A stretch of DNA of 64,000 bases. It comes from Paracoccus sp. (in: a-proteobacteria). GTDB taxonomy: Bacteria > Pseudomonadota > Alphaproteobacteria > Rhodobacterales > Rhodobacteraceae. Location of the stretch: contig NZ_JAUNTO010000001.1 of NCBI RefSeq assembly GCF_030538655.1, positions 186,001 to 250,000 on the forward strand. Direction: 5' to 3'. Position numbers and translations under genes: made by a program. Position 1 is the first letter of the stretch; each line of letters begins with the position of its first letter. The notes under the pieces are model-generated. The model ran no database searches. It was not told where the DNA came from and was given only the letters and a program-made list of their open reading frames with translations. This document shows, piece after piece, positions 57,213 through 64,000 of this stretch.

Positions 57213-57269
57213 AAGGCGGGGGTTTCACACCCCCGAACCCCCGTGGGATATTTACAGACAGAAGATGCC
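57213..57269 (-). repeat. mixed family repeat after cysE
   Basis: On the minus strand it begins at the base after the cysE TGA with GGCATCTTCTGTCTGTAAAT then ATCC, which is the family I core and position, but it continues as ACGGGGGTTCGGGGG-TGTGAAA-CCCCCG, the family II hairpin. It is thus a hybrid and shows that the two families share a core. It also follows pyrD (57201) at the other side. Confidence 0.75.
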
Positions 57270-58097
57270 TCAGGCCGGGTCGCTGATGCCAAGAATCTGG
57301 TTCATCGACGCAGCCGGTGTGTCGCAACCCGCATCGCCGATGACACGCGCCGGGACCCCCGCGACCGTCTTGCAGCGGGGCACATCATGCAGCACGACCG
57401 AGCCTGCCGCGATACGCGAATGATCGCCAATCGTGATATTGCCCAGCACTTTGGCGCCGGCACCGATCAGCACGCCGTTGCCGATTTTCGGGTGGCGGTC
57501 GCCGTCCTCTTTGCCGGTGCCGCCAAGCGTGACAGAGTGCAACATCGACACGTCGTTGCCGACGACCGCCGTTTCACCGATGACGATGGAATGGGCGTGG
57601 TCGATCATCACGCCAGTGCCGATCCGCGCGGCGGGGTGAATATCGACGCCAAAGCATTCCGAACAGCGCATCTGCACGAAATACGACAAATCGTGCCGCC
57701 CCTGTTCCCACAGCCAATGGCCGATACGATAGGCTTGCAGCGCCTGAAAACCCTTGAAAAACAGGATCGGCTGAATCAGCCGGTGCGTTGCCGGGTCACG
57801 TTCATAGACGGCCAGCAAATCATCACGCGCGGCATCGCCAAGCGCGGGCGTCTGCGCGTATGCCTGATCGGCAATCTCGCGCAGGATCTGTTCGGACATT
57901 TCGTCCGAGGCAAGTTTCATGGAAAAACGATAGGCCAGCGCGGCTTCCAGGCTGCGATGATACAGCAGCCCGGCATGGATCAGCGCGCCCAGCAGCGGTT
58001 CATCCTGAACCGCGCCGCGGGCCTCGGTGCAAATCTGCGCCCATATCGCATCTTTTTCATGCGATATGGCGCGTTTGCTGTTGGTCTGAATATTCAT
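57270..58097 (-). CDS. cysE: serine O-acetyltransferase
   Basis: A 275-residue enzyme of cysteine synthesis. The N-terminal helical domain covers residues 1-150; the left-handed beta helix of hexapeptide repeats begins at VDIHPAARIGTGVMIDHAHSIVIGE (catalytic His and Asp) and runs to SRIAAGSVVLHDVP. The C-terminal tail ends in ISDPA, with an Ile four residues before the end; in the classical cysteine synthase complex the last residue is Ile, so binding to CysK may be altered. It is downstream of a GTA-linked gene by 77 bases. Confidence 0.93.
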   Translation of the reverse strand: MNIQTNSKRAISHEKDAIWAQICTEARGAVQDEPLLGALIHAGLLYHRSLEAALAYRFSMKLASDEMSEQILREIADQAYAQTPALGDAARDDLLAVYERDPATHRLIQPILFFKGFQALQAYRIGHWLWEQGRHDLSYFVQMRCSECFGVDIHPAARIGTGVMIDHAHSIVIGETAVVGNDVSMLHSVTLGGTGKEDGDRHPKIGNGVLIGAGAKVLGNITIGDHSRIAAGSVVLHDVPRCKTVAGVPARVIGDAGCDTPAASMNQILGISDPA

Positions 58098-58174
58098 CGG
58101 CCCGCCCACTGGTTGTGCTGCATCTGTCTTAGCGCAGATACAGGCCAGCGAAAAGCGCGGGCGGGCCGAAAGTG

Positions 58175-58891
58175 TCAGCTGCGCGGAATGCGCAGTTCCA
58201 GCCAGTGAACAGCGATCCTGACCACGCCGCCGGTAAAGCTGCCACCCTCGGCGGTCATCACGATGGTGTCGGGGCTGTAAAACGACATCGGACTGCCCAG
58301 CAGGCCGCGCGCCCATGCCCCCTGCCCCGTTCCAAGGCCGCCGCCAAAGCGATCCTCGGCCCCCGTATTCCCCAGCTTCCATGTGGTCAGGCTGCCAGTG
58401 ATGGCCTGGGTCACGCGCGCAGCGGCACCGATGACCATGACCCCCGCCGGAATGGTGATCCCGGTGTCCAGCCTGGTGCCGGAGGTCACGGCAACTTCGG
58501 CTTCGGTCATGCCAGCCATCAGCGCTGATCCGAACAGGCCCATCGACAGGGCACCCGGCACCCAGACCCGGCCGTCGTGAACGGCCTCGACCCCCAGATC
58601 AACGATCTGAGCGCGCATCCCGGCCTGCGGACGGACGAAAACCCAGCCGCCATTGCTGGCGACGGCGATCTTGCCCGCCTGACCGGCCCAATCACCCGAC
58701 GCGCCCGAGGGCACGCCCCAGCATTCACCATCCGTCACCGTCTGCGGCGGCTCTGTGACGCTGCGACTTTGCAGCACCAGATTCACCAGCCCGTCCAGAC
58801 GCATCAGCGCCTCGTTCACGGTGACATGTTTCTGTGCCTGAGCGGGTTGCAGCAGCGGCATCCCCAGCCGTTGGGTGTCATTCAGAGACAT
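58175..58891 (-). CDS. DUF2793 protein, putative GTA tail fibre
   Basis: A 238-residue protein. Residues 12-100 are DUF2793 (LLQPAQAQKHVTVNEALMRLD, with the QKHVTVNEA signature). The rest is Gly-rich beta sequence (LDTGITIPAGVMVIGAAARVTQ), ending WLELRIPRS. DUF2793 is the domain of the R. capsulatus GTA tail fibre Rcc00171, which from memory is encoded away from the main cluster; here it lies directly after g15 and overlaps it by 14 bases. AAGGAG precedes the ATG at 58889-58891. Role in host binding is inferred. Confidence 0.82.
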   Translation of the reverse strand: MSLNDTQRLGMPLLQPAQAQKHVTVNEALMRLDGLVNLVLQSRSVTEPPQTVTDGECWGVPSGASGDWAGQAGKIAVASNGGWVFVRPQAGMRAQIVDLGVEAVHDGRVWVPGALSMGLFGSALMAGMTEAEVAVTSGTRLDTGITIPAGVMVIGAAARVTQAITGSLTTWKLGNTGAEDRFGGGLGTGQGAWARGLLGSPMSFYSPDTIVMTAEGGSFTGGVVRIAVHWLELRIPRS

Positions 58892-61800
58892 CGAAAACTC
58901 TCCTTGCAAAAGGGCCTGCGCCGTATTCATCCGAAAGCTGTGCCACAGCGGCGGTGAACGGGCCCGAACCGGCCAATTCGGGCGGAACGATCAGACGGGG
59001 CAGCGAAGTGACGGTCTCGGACAGCAACTGTCCGTTCCGGGTCAGCCGCACCAGATACGCCTCGCGCGATTCGCCCAAGGGCACATCCAGCCCGTCCCAG
59101 CCATCGCCACCGATCCGTGTGCGCCGCACCCATGTCAGCACGCCGCCCTGCAACCGCAGATGGCAGGGCGACAGCGGCCGCAGCCCGTTACCCTGCACCT
59201 GCGCCGACAGGCTGCGATAGCTGCCGTCATCCGGCCCCCGCACGGTCGGACCTATGCGCCAATGGCGCATCTGCCCCCGCACCGACGGCGGCAGGTCCAG
59301 TTGCTGCGCCGCACCATCCAGCAGCACAACCGCGCTGCCAGCAGGCCAAACGGCGGGCATCAGCGCATCTGTCCCCGCCTGACCGCGCAACCGCCCCGAG
59401 ACCTCCCACACATCGGGCGCAACCGGCCTTGCGGTCAGGAACTGGAACAGTTCCCACCGCCCCGGTGCGCCATCACCGATGGCCATCAGGTTGGCACCCG
59501 CCAGCAGCCCTGTATGCGAGGCCGATTTCAGACCGCCGCCTTTCAGCCGCACACGCAGCGCGGGGCCGCGATCCGTCATACCGGGTCGGGCCGCCGGCAG
59601 ATCGGTTTCGGTCACCCCCATGATCGAACGGCGCAGAACAGTGGTGTTCAGATCGAACCCACCATCCTCGCCCACCGAAATATAGGCCGCGACCGAACCC
59701 GGCCAAGGCGTCGCCGTCACTGCCAGATGCGGGGCGTGCGGCATTTCGTCGCCATTCATCAGCGGCAGATCCAGCATCAGCGGCCAGACCGGCAGCGCCG
59801 GACGAAAGGCAACCGGCGCCGGGCTGTCGCTGACCGCTTCGGGCGCCGCATAGCTGGACGCATCGACACGCACCGCCTCGACCGTGATCGCACCGGCGCG
59901 TTCCACCCGGTCGATACGCCAGCGATGCGTGCCGCCCTTGTCACTGCGCAGCCGCACGATGTCACCCGGCCCCAGCGAAGACCACGACGGCGGCACCGCA
60001 AAGCGCAGCGTATCCCGCGCGGCCAGCGACTCGGCCAGCCAGCGTTCGGCCACCTCGCGCCCCTCGCCACGGGTCAGCGCCATGGGAAATTCGCTTTCCG
60101 CGACCGAACCCTGATCGTCATCTGGCAGCATCGTTTCAGCGGTGGTGACAGCATAATCCCCACCCGCCTCGATATGAGTCAGCCGGATGCGGCCCGAGAT
60201 GTCCGACTGTGGTGCCCGCGCCGTTTCCGGTCCGGCCAATTCGCCCGCAATCGCCATATCGTCGGGGCCAAGATCAGCTGTCACCCGACCGTCGCGCATG
60301 ACAAAGCTCAGCTTGCCGTCCCGTTCCACCGGGTCAAAACCATAGGCCAGCATCAGCGGCTGCATCGCCGCGCGTCCGGTTTCTCCGCCCTGCAACGCAT
60401 AGCCGCGCACGACACCCGACAGACCCGACGTATCAAAGTCCGCAACCCCTGCCTCGCGGCACAGATCGGCCACCACAGCCGACAGCGCCACGGCACCGGC
60501 CCGACCGTTCAGCCAATGCCCCCGCTCCCACGCGGGGCCGTCGCTCCACAAATCCGTGCGGGCGGGAAATGCCGGAAAAGGCCGCGCATCCCAGCACCAG
60601 ACATGAGCGCGCGACATGTCGATCATCTGCCCCCCGCCTTGCCGCACCGGATTGTTGGCCGGGTCACGCCAGTAACTGGTGAACGCCTGCACATAGGCCG
60701 CCTGCAACGCATCATTGCGCCGCCCGTTGGAGTAATGCGGCAACACGCTTTCAGAACTCATGGCATCCAGAAATTTGTTCGGCTGGTTCGTGGCCTTGTC
60801 CAGCGCCGCACAGCCGTATTCCGTGAACCAGATCGGCTTCAGCCCCGGCTCCCAGGCGGTCGGGCGCTGCTGGCGCACACCGTTAATGCGTTCGTGATGG
60901 GTGTTGCCCCACCAGCCGCGCAGATCCTTGTAGCGCCAGATCCAGTCCTCGCCATGGGCACCGTCCTGAATGGGCGTGCGGATTTGCGCCGCACGATCCG
61001 CATCAGAGGCATAATACCAATCAAACCCCTCGCCCCCGGCAACATTAGCGCGCAGATAATCGGGATTGTCGATCCGACCCCAATGCGCATCCGCATGGGT
61101 CTCGCCGTCGCGCCAATCGGACAGAGGCATATAGTTGTCGATACCCACAAAGTCGATCGCATCATCCGCCCACAGCGGGTCCAGATGAAAGCGCACATCG
61201 CCGCCCGGCAGGTGATGGCCAAAATATTCCGACCAGTCCGAGGCATAGCCGATCTTGACATCCGGCCCCAGAATCTCGCGGCACTCACGCGCCAGACGGA
61301 TCAGACCTTCCACGGCCGGATAGCGACCGTTGGCCCCACGAATACGGGTCATCGCCACCATTTCCGACCCGATCAGAAAGGAATCAATCCCGCCCGAGGC
61401 CGCGCACAGATGTGCGTAATGCAGGATGAACCGACGATAAGACCACTCCTCTGGTCCGGAATAGATGATCCGGTCACCCTCGCGGCGGAAATCGCCAGGT
61501 TGCGCACGCCCCAAAAACGCCGCGACTTCGGCATCCGCTGCCGCAGTGCCATCGGTGCTGCCCTCGCGATCCGGGGCAATGGCCGTGGTCACGCGCCCAC
61601 GCCACGGCATCACCGCCTGTTCGTCCGCGCCATAGGGATCGGGACGGCCATTCCCGGCGATCTGCTCCATCAGGATAAAGGGATAGAACATCGCCTTGCG
61701 CCCGCTGTCCGCAATGGCCCGCAGCGCCTCGACCACCGACTGATCGCTGGGTGTGCCGCCATAAATCGGGCGGCCATCGACCTGCGCCACCTCGGTCGCC

Positions 61801-62747
61801 TGGGCGCGGGTGATCCCACCGGCACGCCACGGCATTTCCGAACCGTCAAGGTCGGCGTGCTCCACTTTGGGCTGCACCGTACAATGCCCGATCCGCAGAT
61901 CATCGCCGAACCACGACACGATCAGCGACACCGACCCGACATTGGGCAGTTCGCACCCCAAAATATCCAGCGAGGCGCTGAAATCCGTGCCGCCGGTTGG
62001 CGTGTTACGATTCAGGGAAACCGTCTCACCCAGGCCAAAGTCATAGGTGACAGGGGTAGTCGCCAGCGCATATTCGCCCGTGCCGGGGATCATCGCCACC
62101 GCCTGCACATCGCGTTGCAACCCACTGCCGTCCTGCGCCGCCCGCGTCACCTCGAACGTCAATTGCGGCATCCGATTGCCCCAGCGTTCCAGCGCCAGAT
62201 TCTCCAGCACGACATAAGCCGTGCCACGATAGGCCGGGGCGGCATCGCCCTCGGACGCAGCAATCGCCGGGTCGGGCATCTGCATATCATCGCCATGATA
62301 GACGCGCATGTTCAGATCAGTGGCGGCAATTTCCTCGCCATCGGCCCAGACCCGGCCCACACCCAGAATGACGCCTTCACACAGCGCCAACGCCACCGAC
62401 AACATATAGCTGATCTCGGTCACGCGCGGCTGCGGGCTGCCTTTGCCGCTGCCCTGCGTGCGGCGAACTTCCTGCAACGGGGTCGCCCAGATCACATGCC
62501 CCGGCAGACGCATTTGTCCCCAGATACGAGGGATCGGCTGGCCCTCGCCCGCCGTGGGCAGACGCAGCCGGTCAATGCGCCCGGTCTCGACTGCGCGCGA
62601 TCCGCCGCCCAGCAGCTTCTGGTCGATGACCCGCCCCACAGTCGCACCAATTGCACGCCCCGCAACGGCCCCCGTCAGGCCCAGAAACGCGCCGCCAAAC
62701 CCGCCTCCGACCGAAGCGCCAACCGCAGACAGCAGAATCGTGGCCAT
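58878..62747 (-). CDS. GTA baseplate megatron protein (g15, phage tail host-specificity family)
   Basis: A 1289-residue protein of the RcGTA g15/Rcc01698 family. Residues 1-50 are a Gly/Ala-rich hydrophobic segment (GGGFGGAFLGLTGAVAGRAIG), as in tail-tip proteins that meet the membrane. About 330-740 is the GTA TIM-barrel-like domain (FYPFILMEQIAG, IDSFLIGSEMVAMTRI, FTEYGCAALDKATNQPN), about 745-900 the phage-tail_3 domain (YALQGGETGRAAMQPLMLAYG), and about 1050-1140 the Rcc01698 C-terminal type (LAGANLMAIGDG). AGGAGG precedes the ATG. The gene is intact, which implies selection. Its entire antisense strand is also open but has no gene-like features. Confidence 0.93.
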   Translation of the reverse strand: MATILLSAVGASVGGGFGGAFLGLTGAVAGRAIGATVGRVIDQKLLGGGSRAVETGRIDRLRLPTAGEGQPIPRIWGQMRLPGHVIWATPLQEVRRTQGSGKGSPQPRVTEISYMLSVALALCEGVILGVGRVWADGEEIAATDLNMRVYHGDDMQMPDPAIAASEGDAAPAYRGTAYVVLENLALERWGNRMPQLTFEVTRAAQDGSGLQRDVQAVAMIPGTGEYALATTPVTYDFGLGETVSLNRNTPTGGTDFSASLDILGCELPNVGSVSLIVSWFGDDLRIGHCTVQPKVEHADLDGSEMPWRAGGITRAQATEVAQVDGRPIYGGTPSDQSVVEALRAIADSGRKAMFYPFILMEQIAGNGRPDPYGADEQAVMPWRGRVTTAIAPDREGSTDGTAAADAEVAAFLGRAQPGDFRREGDRIIYSGPEEWSYRRFILHYAHLCAASGGIDSFLIGSEMVAMTRIRGANGRYPAVEGLIRLARECREILGPDVKIGYASDWSEYFGHHLPGGDVRFHLDPLWADDAIDFVGIDNYMPLSDWRDGETHADAHWGRIDNPDYLRANVAGGEGFDWYYASDADRAAQIRTPIQDGAHGEDWIWRYKDLRGWWGNTHHERINGVRQQRPTAWEPGLKPIWFTEYGCAALDKATNQPNKFLDAMSSESVLPHYSNGRRNDALQAAYVQAFTSYWRDPANNPVRQGGGQMIDMSRAHVWCWDARPFPAFPARTDLWSDGPAWERGHWLNGRAGAVALSAVVADLCREAGVADFDTSGLSGVVRGYALQGGETGRAAMQPLMLAYGFDPVERDGKLSFVMRDGRVTADLGPDDMAIAGELAGPETARAPQSDISGRIRLTHIEAGGDYAVTTAETMLPDDDQGSVAESEFPMALTRGEGREVAERWLAESLAARDTLRFAVPPSWSSLGPGDIVRLRSDKGGTHRWRIDRVERAGAITVEAVRVDASSYAAPEAVSDSPAPVAFRPALPVWPLMLDLPLMNGDEMPHAPHLAVTATPWPGSVAAYISVGEDGGFDLNTTVLRRSIMGVTETDLPAARPGMTDRGPALRVRLKGGGLKSASHTGLLAGANLMAIGDGAPGRWELFQFLTARPVAPDVWEVSGRLRGQAGTDALMPAVWPAGSAVVLLDGAAQQLDLPPSVRGQMRHWRIGPTVRGPDDGSYRSLSAQVQGNGLRPLSPCHLRLQGGVLTWVRRTRIGGDGWDGLDVPLGESREAYLVRLTRNGQLLSETVTSLPRLIVPPELAGSGPFTAAVAQLSDEYGAGPFARRVFDVSE

Positions 62748-62763
62748 TCGGGCCTCCTTTAGT

Positions 62764-63204
62764 TCAGTTGGTTTCAGGGAACCGGAAACGCGCCGCGATC
62801 CGCGCACGCCATGGCCCGCTCAGCGGGCTTTCGATCACCCCGTGCCGCTCATAGGCATGGACAAAGCTGGCCGCTGGCCCTGTGCGGGCCAGAATGCCAA
62901 GATGTTTGGCGATGGCCCCCTGTCGCATTCGAAACAGCAAGACCTCGCCGGGCATGTCAGGGGCGGTGGCGGGCACGGGCCGCAGATGCCGCAACGCGCC
63001 CTGCATCAGCACCTCTTGCCCGCCGATTTCGCCCCAGTCCGCCGTATAGGGCGGCGCGTCCTCGGGTTCGCACCCCCCGTTCAGATCGCGCCAGATGCCC
63101 CGGATCAGGCCCAGACAATCGCTGCCCGCACCCTTGACGCTGGCCTGATGGTGATAAGGGGTGCCGATCCAGCCCCGCGCAATCGCAACCACATCACGCG
63201 CCAT
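62764..63204 (-). CDS. GTA cell wall peptidase (g14, NlpC/P60)
   Basis: A 146-residue NlpC/P60 protein matching RcGTA g14. The catalytic Cys is in KGAGSDCLGLIRG near residue 30 and His in GAIAKHLGIL near residue 99. It is expected to cut peptide crosslinks when the particle docks. The ATG at 63202-63204 overlaps the end of the g13 gene by 11 bases. Sixteen bases then lead to g15. Confidence 0.92.
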   Translation of the reverse strand: MARDVVAIARGWIGTPYHHQASVKGAGSDCLGLIRGIWRDLNGGCEPEDAPPYTADWGEIGGQEVLMQGALRHLRPVPATAPDMPGEVLLFRMRQGAIAKHLGILARTGPAASFVHAYERHGVIESPLSGPWRARIAARFRFPETN

Positions 63205-64000
63205 AGGTATCCTCCGGCGCAGGGGCCCAAATATTCGCGCGCTCATAGCCTGAATTATCAACCCGCCGCGATCCGCTTTGCGGCGCGGCCAGCCAATCCT
63301 CGCCAGGCAGATGCGGAAAGCCACGAAAGTTCAGATAGTTGTCAAACTTGAACCGGCAGGCGCGCGGGCTTTTGTCGCAACCGGCAACCAGCCGGATCAC
63401 ATCACCCGGCGCGGGCACGATGGCCAGCGCCGACCAAAGCTCGATCTCGCGCCCGCCACCAGCCCGCGCGCGATCATTCTTGATCCGGGCGCGCAAACCC
63501 GCCGCCGCCCCGGTTTCTACATGCAGAACGCCGCGCTCAAACCAGCGCGCTTCAAACCCGCTTTCGGCAAAGCGAAACAACCGCCCCTCGACACAGCTTG
63601 CCAGCGGCCAGCGCGCAAACAAACCGTCGCGCACCAGATCGACCCCGCATTTGCTATCCCCCAACCCAGCCGAGCAGCGTGGGTGATACACCCGCCCACG
63701 CGAATGGTTCAGCGGCTCGCTCAGCCCACGCAGTTCCGCGCGAAAGGCACCACGGCTGCGGACGATCTCGCCCAGCGATCCACGAAAGACCAGCCGCCGC
63801 ATATCAAGCGCGGTCCAGTCCACCTCCCACATCAGCAGCTCGGCACCATCCCAGCGCCCGGCCATCAGGTCGATCTCGGTAATCGCGTCATCGGTCAGCG
63901 CACCTTCAGCCTCGGTATTGTCCACCGACAACCCGGCGGCCTGCACCAATGCCATGGCCGACATGCCGTGTTCGGGGCGAAAGCTGATTCCCTCGAACTC
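63194..64000 (-). CDS. GTA baseplate hub protein (g13, DUF2163/BR0599 family), 5' end missing
   Basis: The visible 268 residues lack the start, which lies beyond the right edge. The sequence EFEGISFRPEHGMSAMALVQAAGLSVDNTEAEGAL is typical of DUF2163 near its start. Further features are PRCSAGLGDSKCGVDL and AGCDKSPRACRFKFDNYLNFRGFP with C-x8-C and C-x6-C pairs. In the R. capsulatus particle this hub protein holds an iron-sulfur cluster; the Cys pattern here fits. It precedes g14 in the usual order. Confidence 0.92.
   Translation of the reverse strand, partial: EFEGISFRPEHGMSAMALVQAAGLSVDNTEAEGALTDDAITEIDLMAGRWDGAELLMWEVDWTALDMRRLVFRGSLGEIVRSRGAFRAELRGLSEPLNHSRGRVYHPRCSAGLGDSKCGVDLVRDGLFARWPLASCVEGRLFRFAESGFEARWFERGVLHVETGAAAGLRARIKNDRARAGGGREIELWSALAIVPAPGDVIRLVAGCDKSPRACRFKFDNYLNFRGFPHLPGEDWLAAPQSGSRRVDNSGYERANIWAPAPEDTYGA

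Noticed and set aside
58875-62762. A 1295-codon open frame on the plus strand, antisense to the whole g15 gene
   Set aside because: Its product is rich in His, Arg, Gln and Pro without domains, as expected from the complement of GC-rich codons in phase. The minus-strand gene has a perfect ribosome binding site and family domains.
58175-64000. The phage-like genes as an active prophage
   Set aside because: Order and families match the GTA set, no integrase or attachment site is seen, and the genes adjoin cysE without a boundary signature. The part beyond the edge is unseen.

Overview
The window is dense, GC-rich bacterial chromosome with short intergenic gaps. Gene content and order point to an alphaproteobacterium of the Rhodobacteraceae/Paracoccaceae, probably Paracoccus or a close relative. 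The pointers are an ALAS-type hemA with an FNR-like box, the argS-SPOR-nagZ-scpA-scpB block, the long two-domain dCTP deaminase, ihfA-merR, SdhE paired with an Xre regulator, DUF2842 and DUF952 proteins, an omega-transaminase that from memory closely resembles the Paracoccus denitrificans enzyme, and a Rhodobacter-type gene transfer agent (GTA) cluster. No insertion sequence, CRISPR array, rRNA or plasmid replication gene was seen. One tRNA (Pro, GGG) is present.

Layout. 1-4.2 kb: the start of pxpA at the left edge, a MarR/LdtR-like regulator with an inverted repeat at its start, sdhE with an Xre regulator, aspartate aminotransferase, a small DksA/TraR zinc-finger protein, ihfA and merR. 4.2-11.6 kb: tRNA-Pro, dcd, two small basic proteins, then scpB, scpA, nagZ, a SPOR protein and argS, all on the minus strand. 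11.7-17 kb: an orphan RTX protein, a DEAD-box helicase with a long disordered tail, and lnt. 17-24 kb: a J-domain protein divergent from bolA, then glpX, recJ, a UPF0173 hydrolase, an aminopeptidase P and an orphan ParA. 24-29 kb: a TRAP transporter operon with an ABM-domain protein, a divergent membrane dipeptidase, and an SDR. 29.5-42 kb: gltA, gltX, comEC, an omega-transaminase, a TfoX C-terminal-domain protein, miaB, a RodZ-like protein, hemA and an M20 dipeptidase. 42-48.6 kb: PBP1A, amidase, aminotransferase, a GNAT protein and a ScsC-like DsbA. 48.7-52.7 kb: a tightly coupled purA - NAD(P)H oxidoreductase - DUF2842 - thiN - ispG operon. 52.9-58.1 kb: a Tat-exported cyclase with an AhpD-like protein, a 5'-nucleotidase, DUF952-pyrD and cysE. 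58.2-64 kb: the distal end of a GTA cluster on the minus strand (DUF2793 putative tail fibre, g15, g14, g13), which runs off the right edge.

Most genes are housekeeping: chromosome segregation, peptidoglycan synthesis and recycling, tRNA charging and modification, isoprenoid, heme, purine and pyrimidine synthesis. The accessory content is the GTA tail genes, the RTX protein, the TRAP operon and the cyclase/AhpD pair. The least expected structure is a set of dispersed intergenic elements. One family (five copies) starts at or within a few bases of a stop codon and carries an intrinsic-terminator-like hairpin. A related family (four copies) carries C/G-rich hairpins instead. In one case the repeat core encodes the last residues of ispG. 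A third motif occurs twice.

No gap exceeds 300 bases. The longest, 11562-11738, 13269-13485, 29323-29558 and 48562-48765, are described in the entries.
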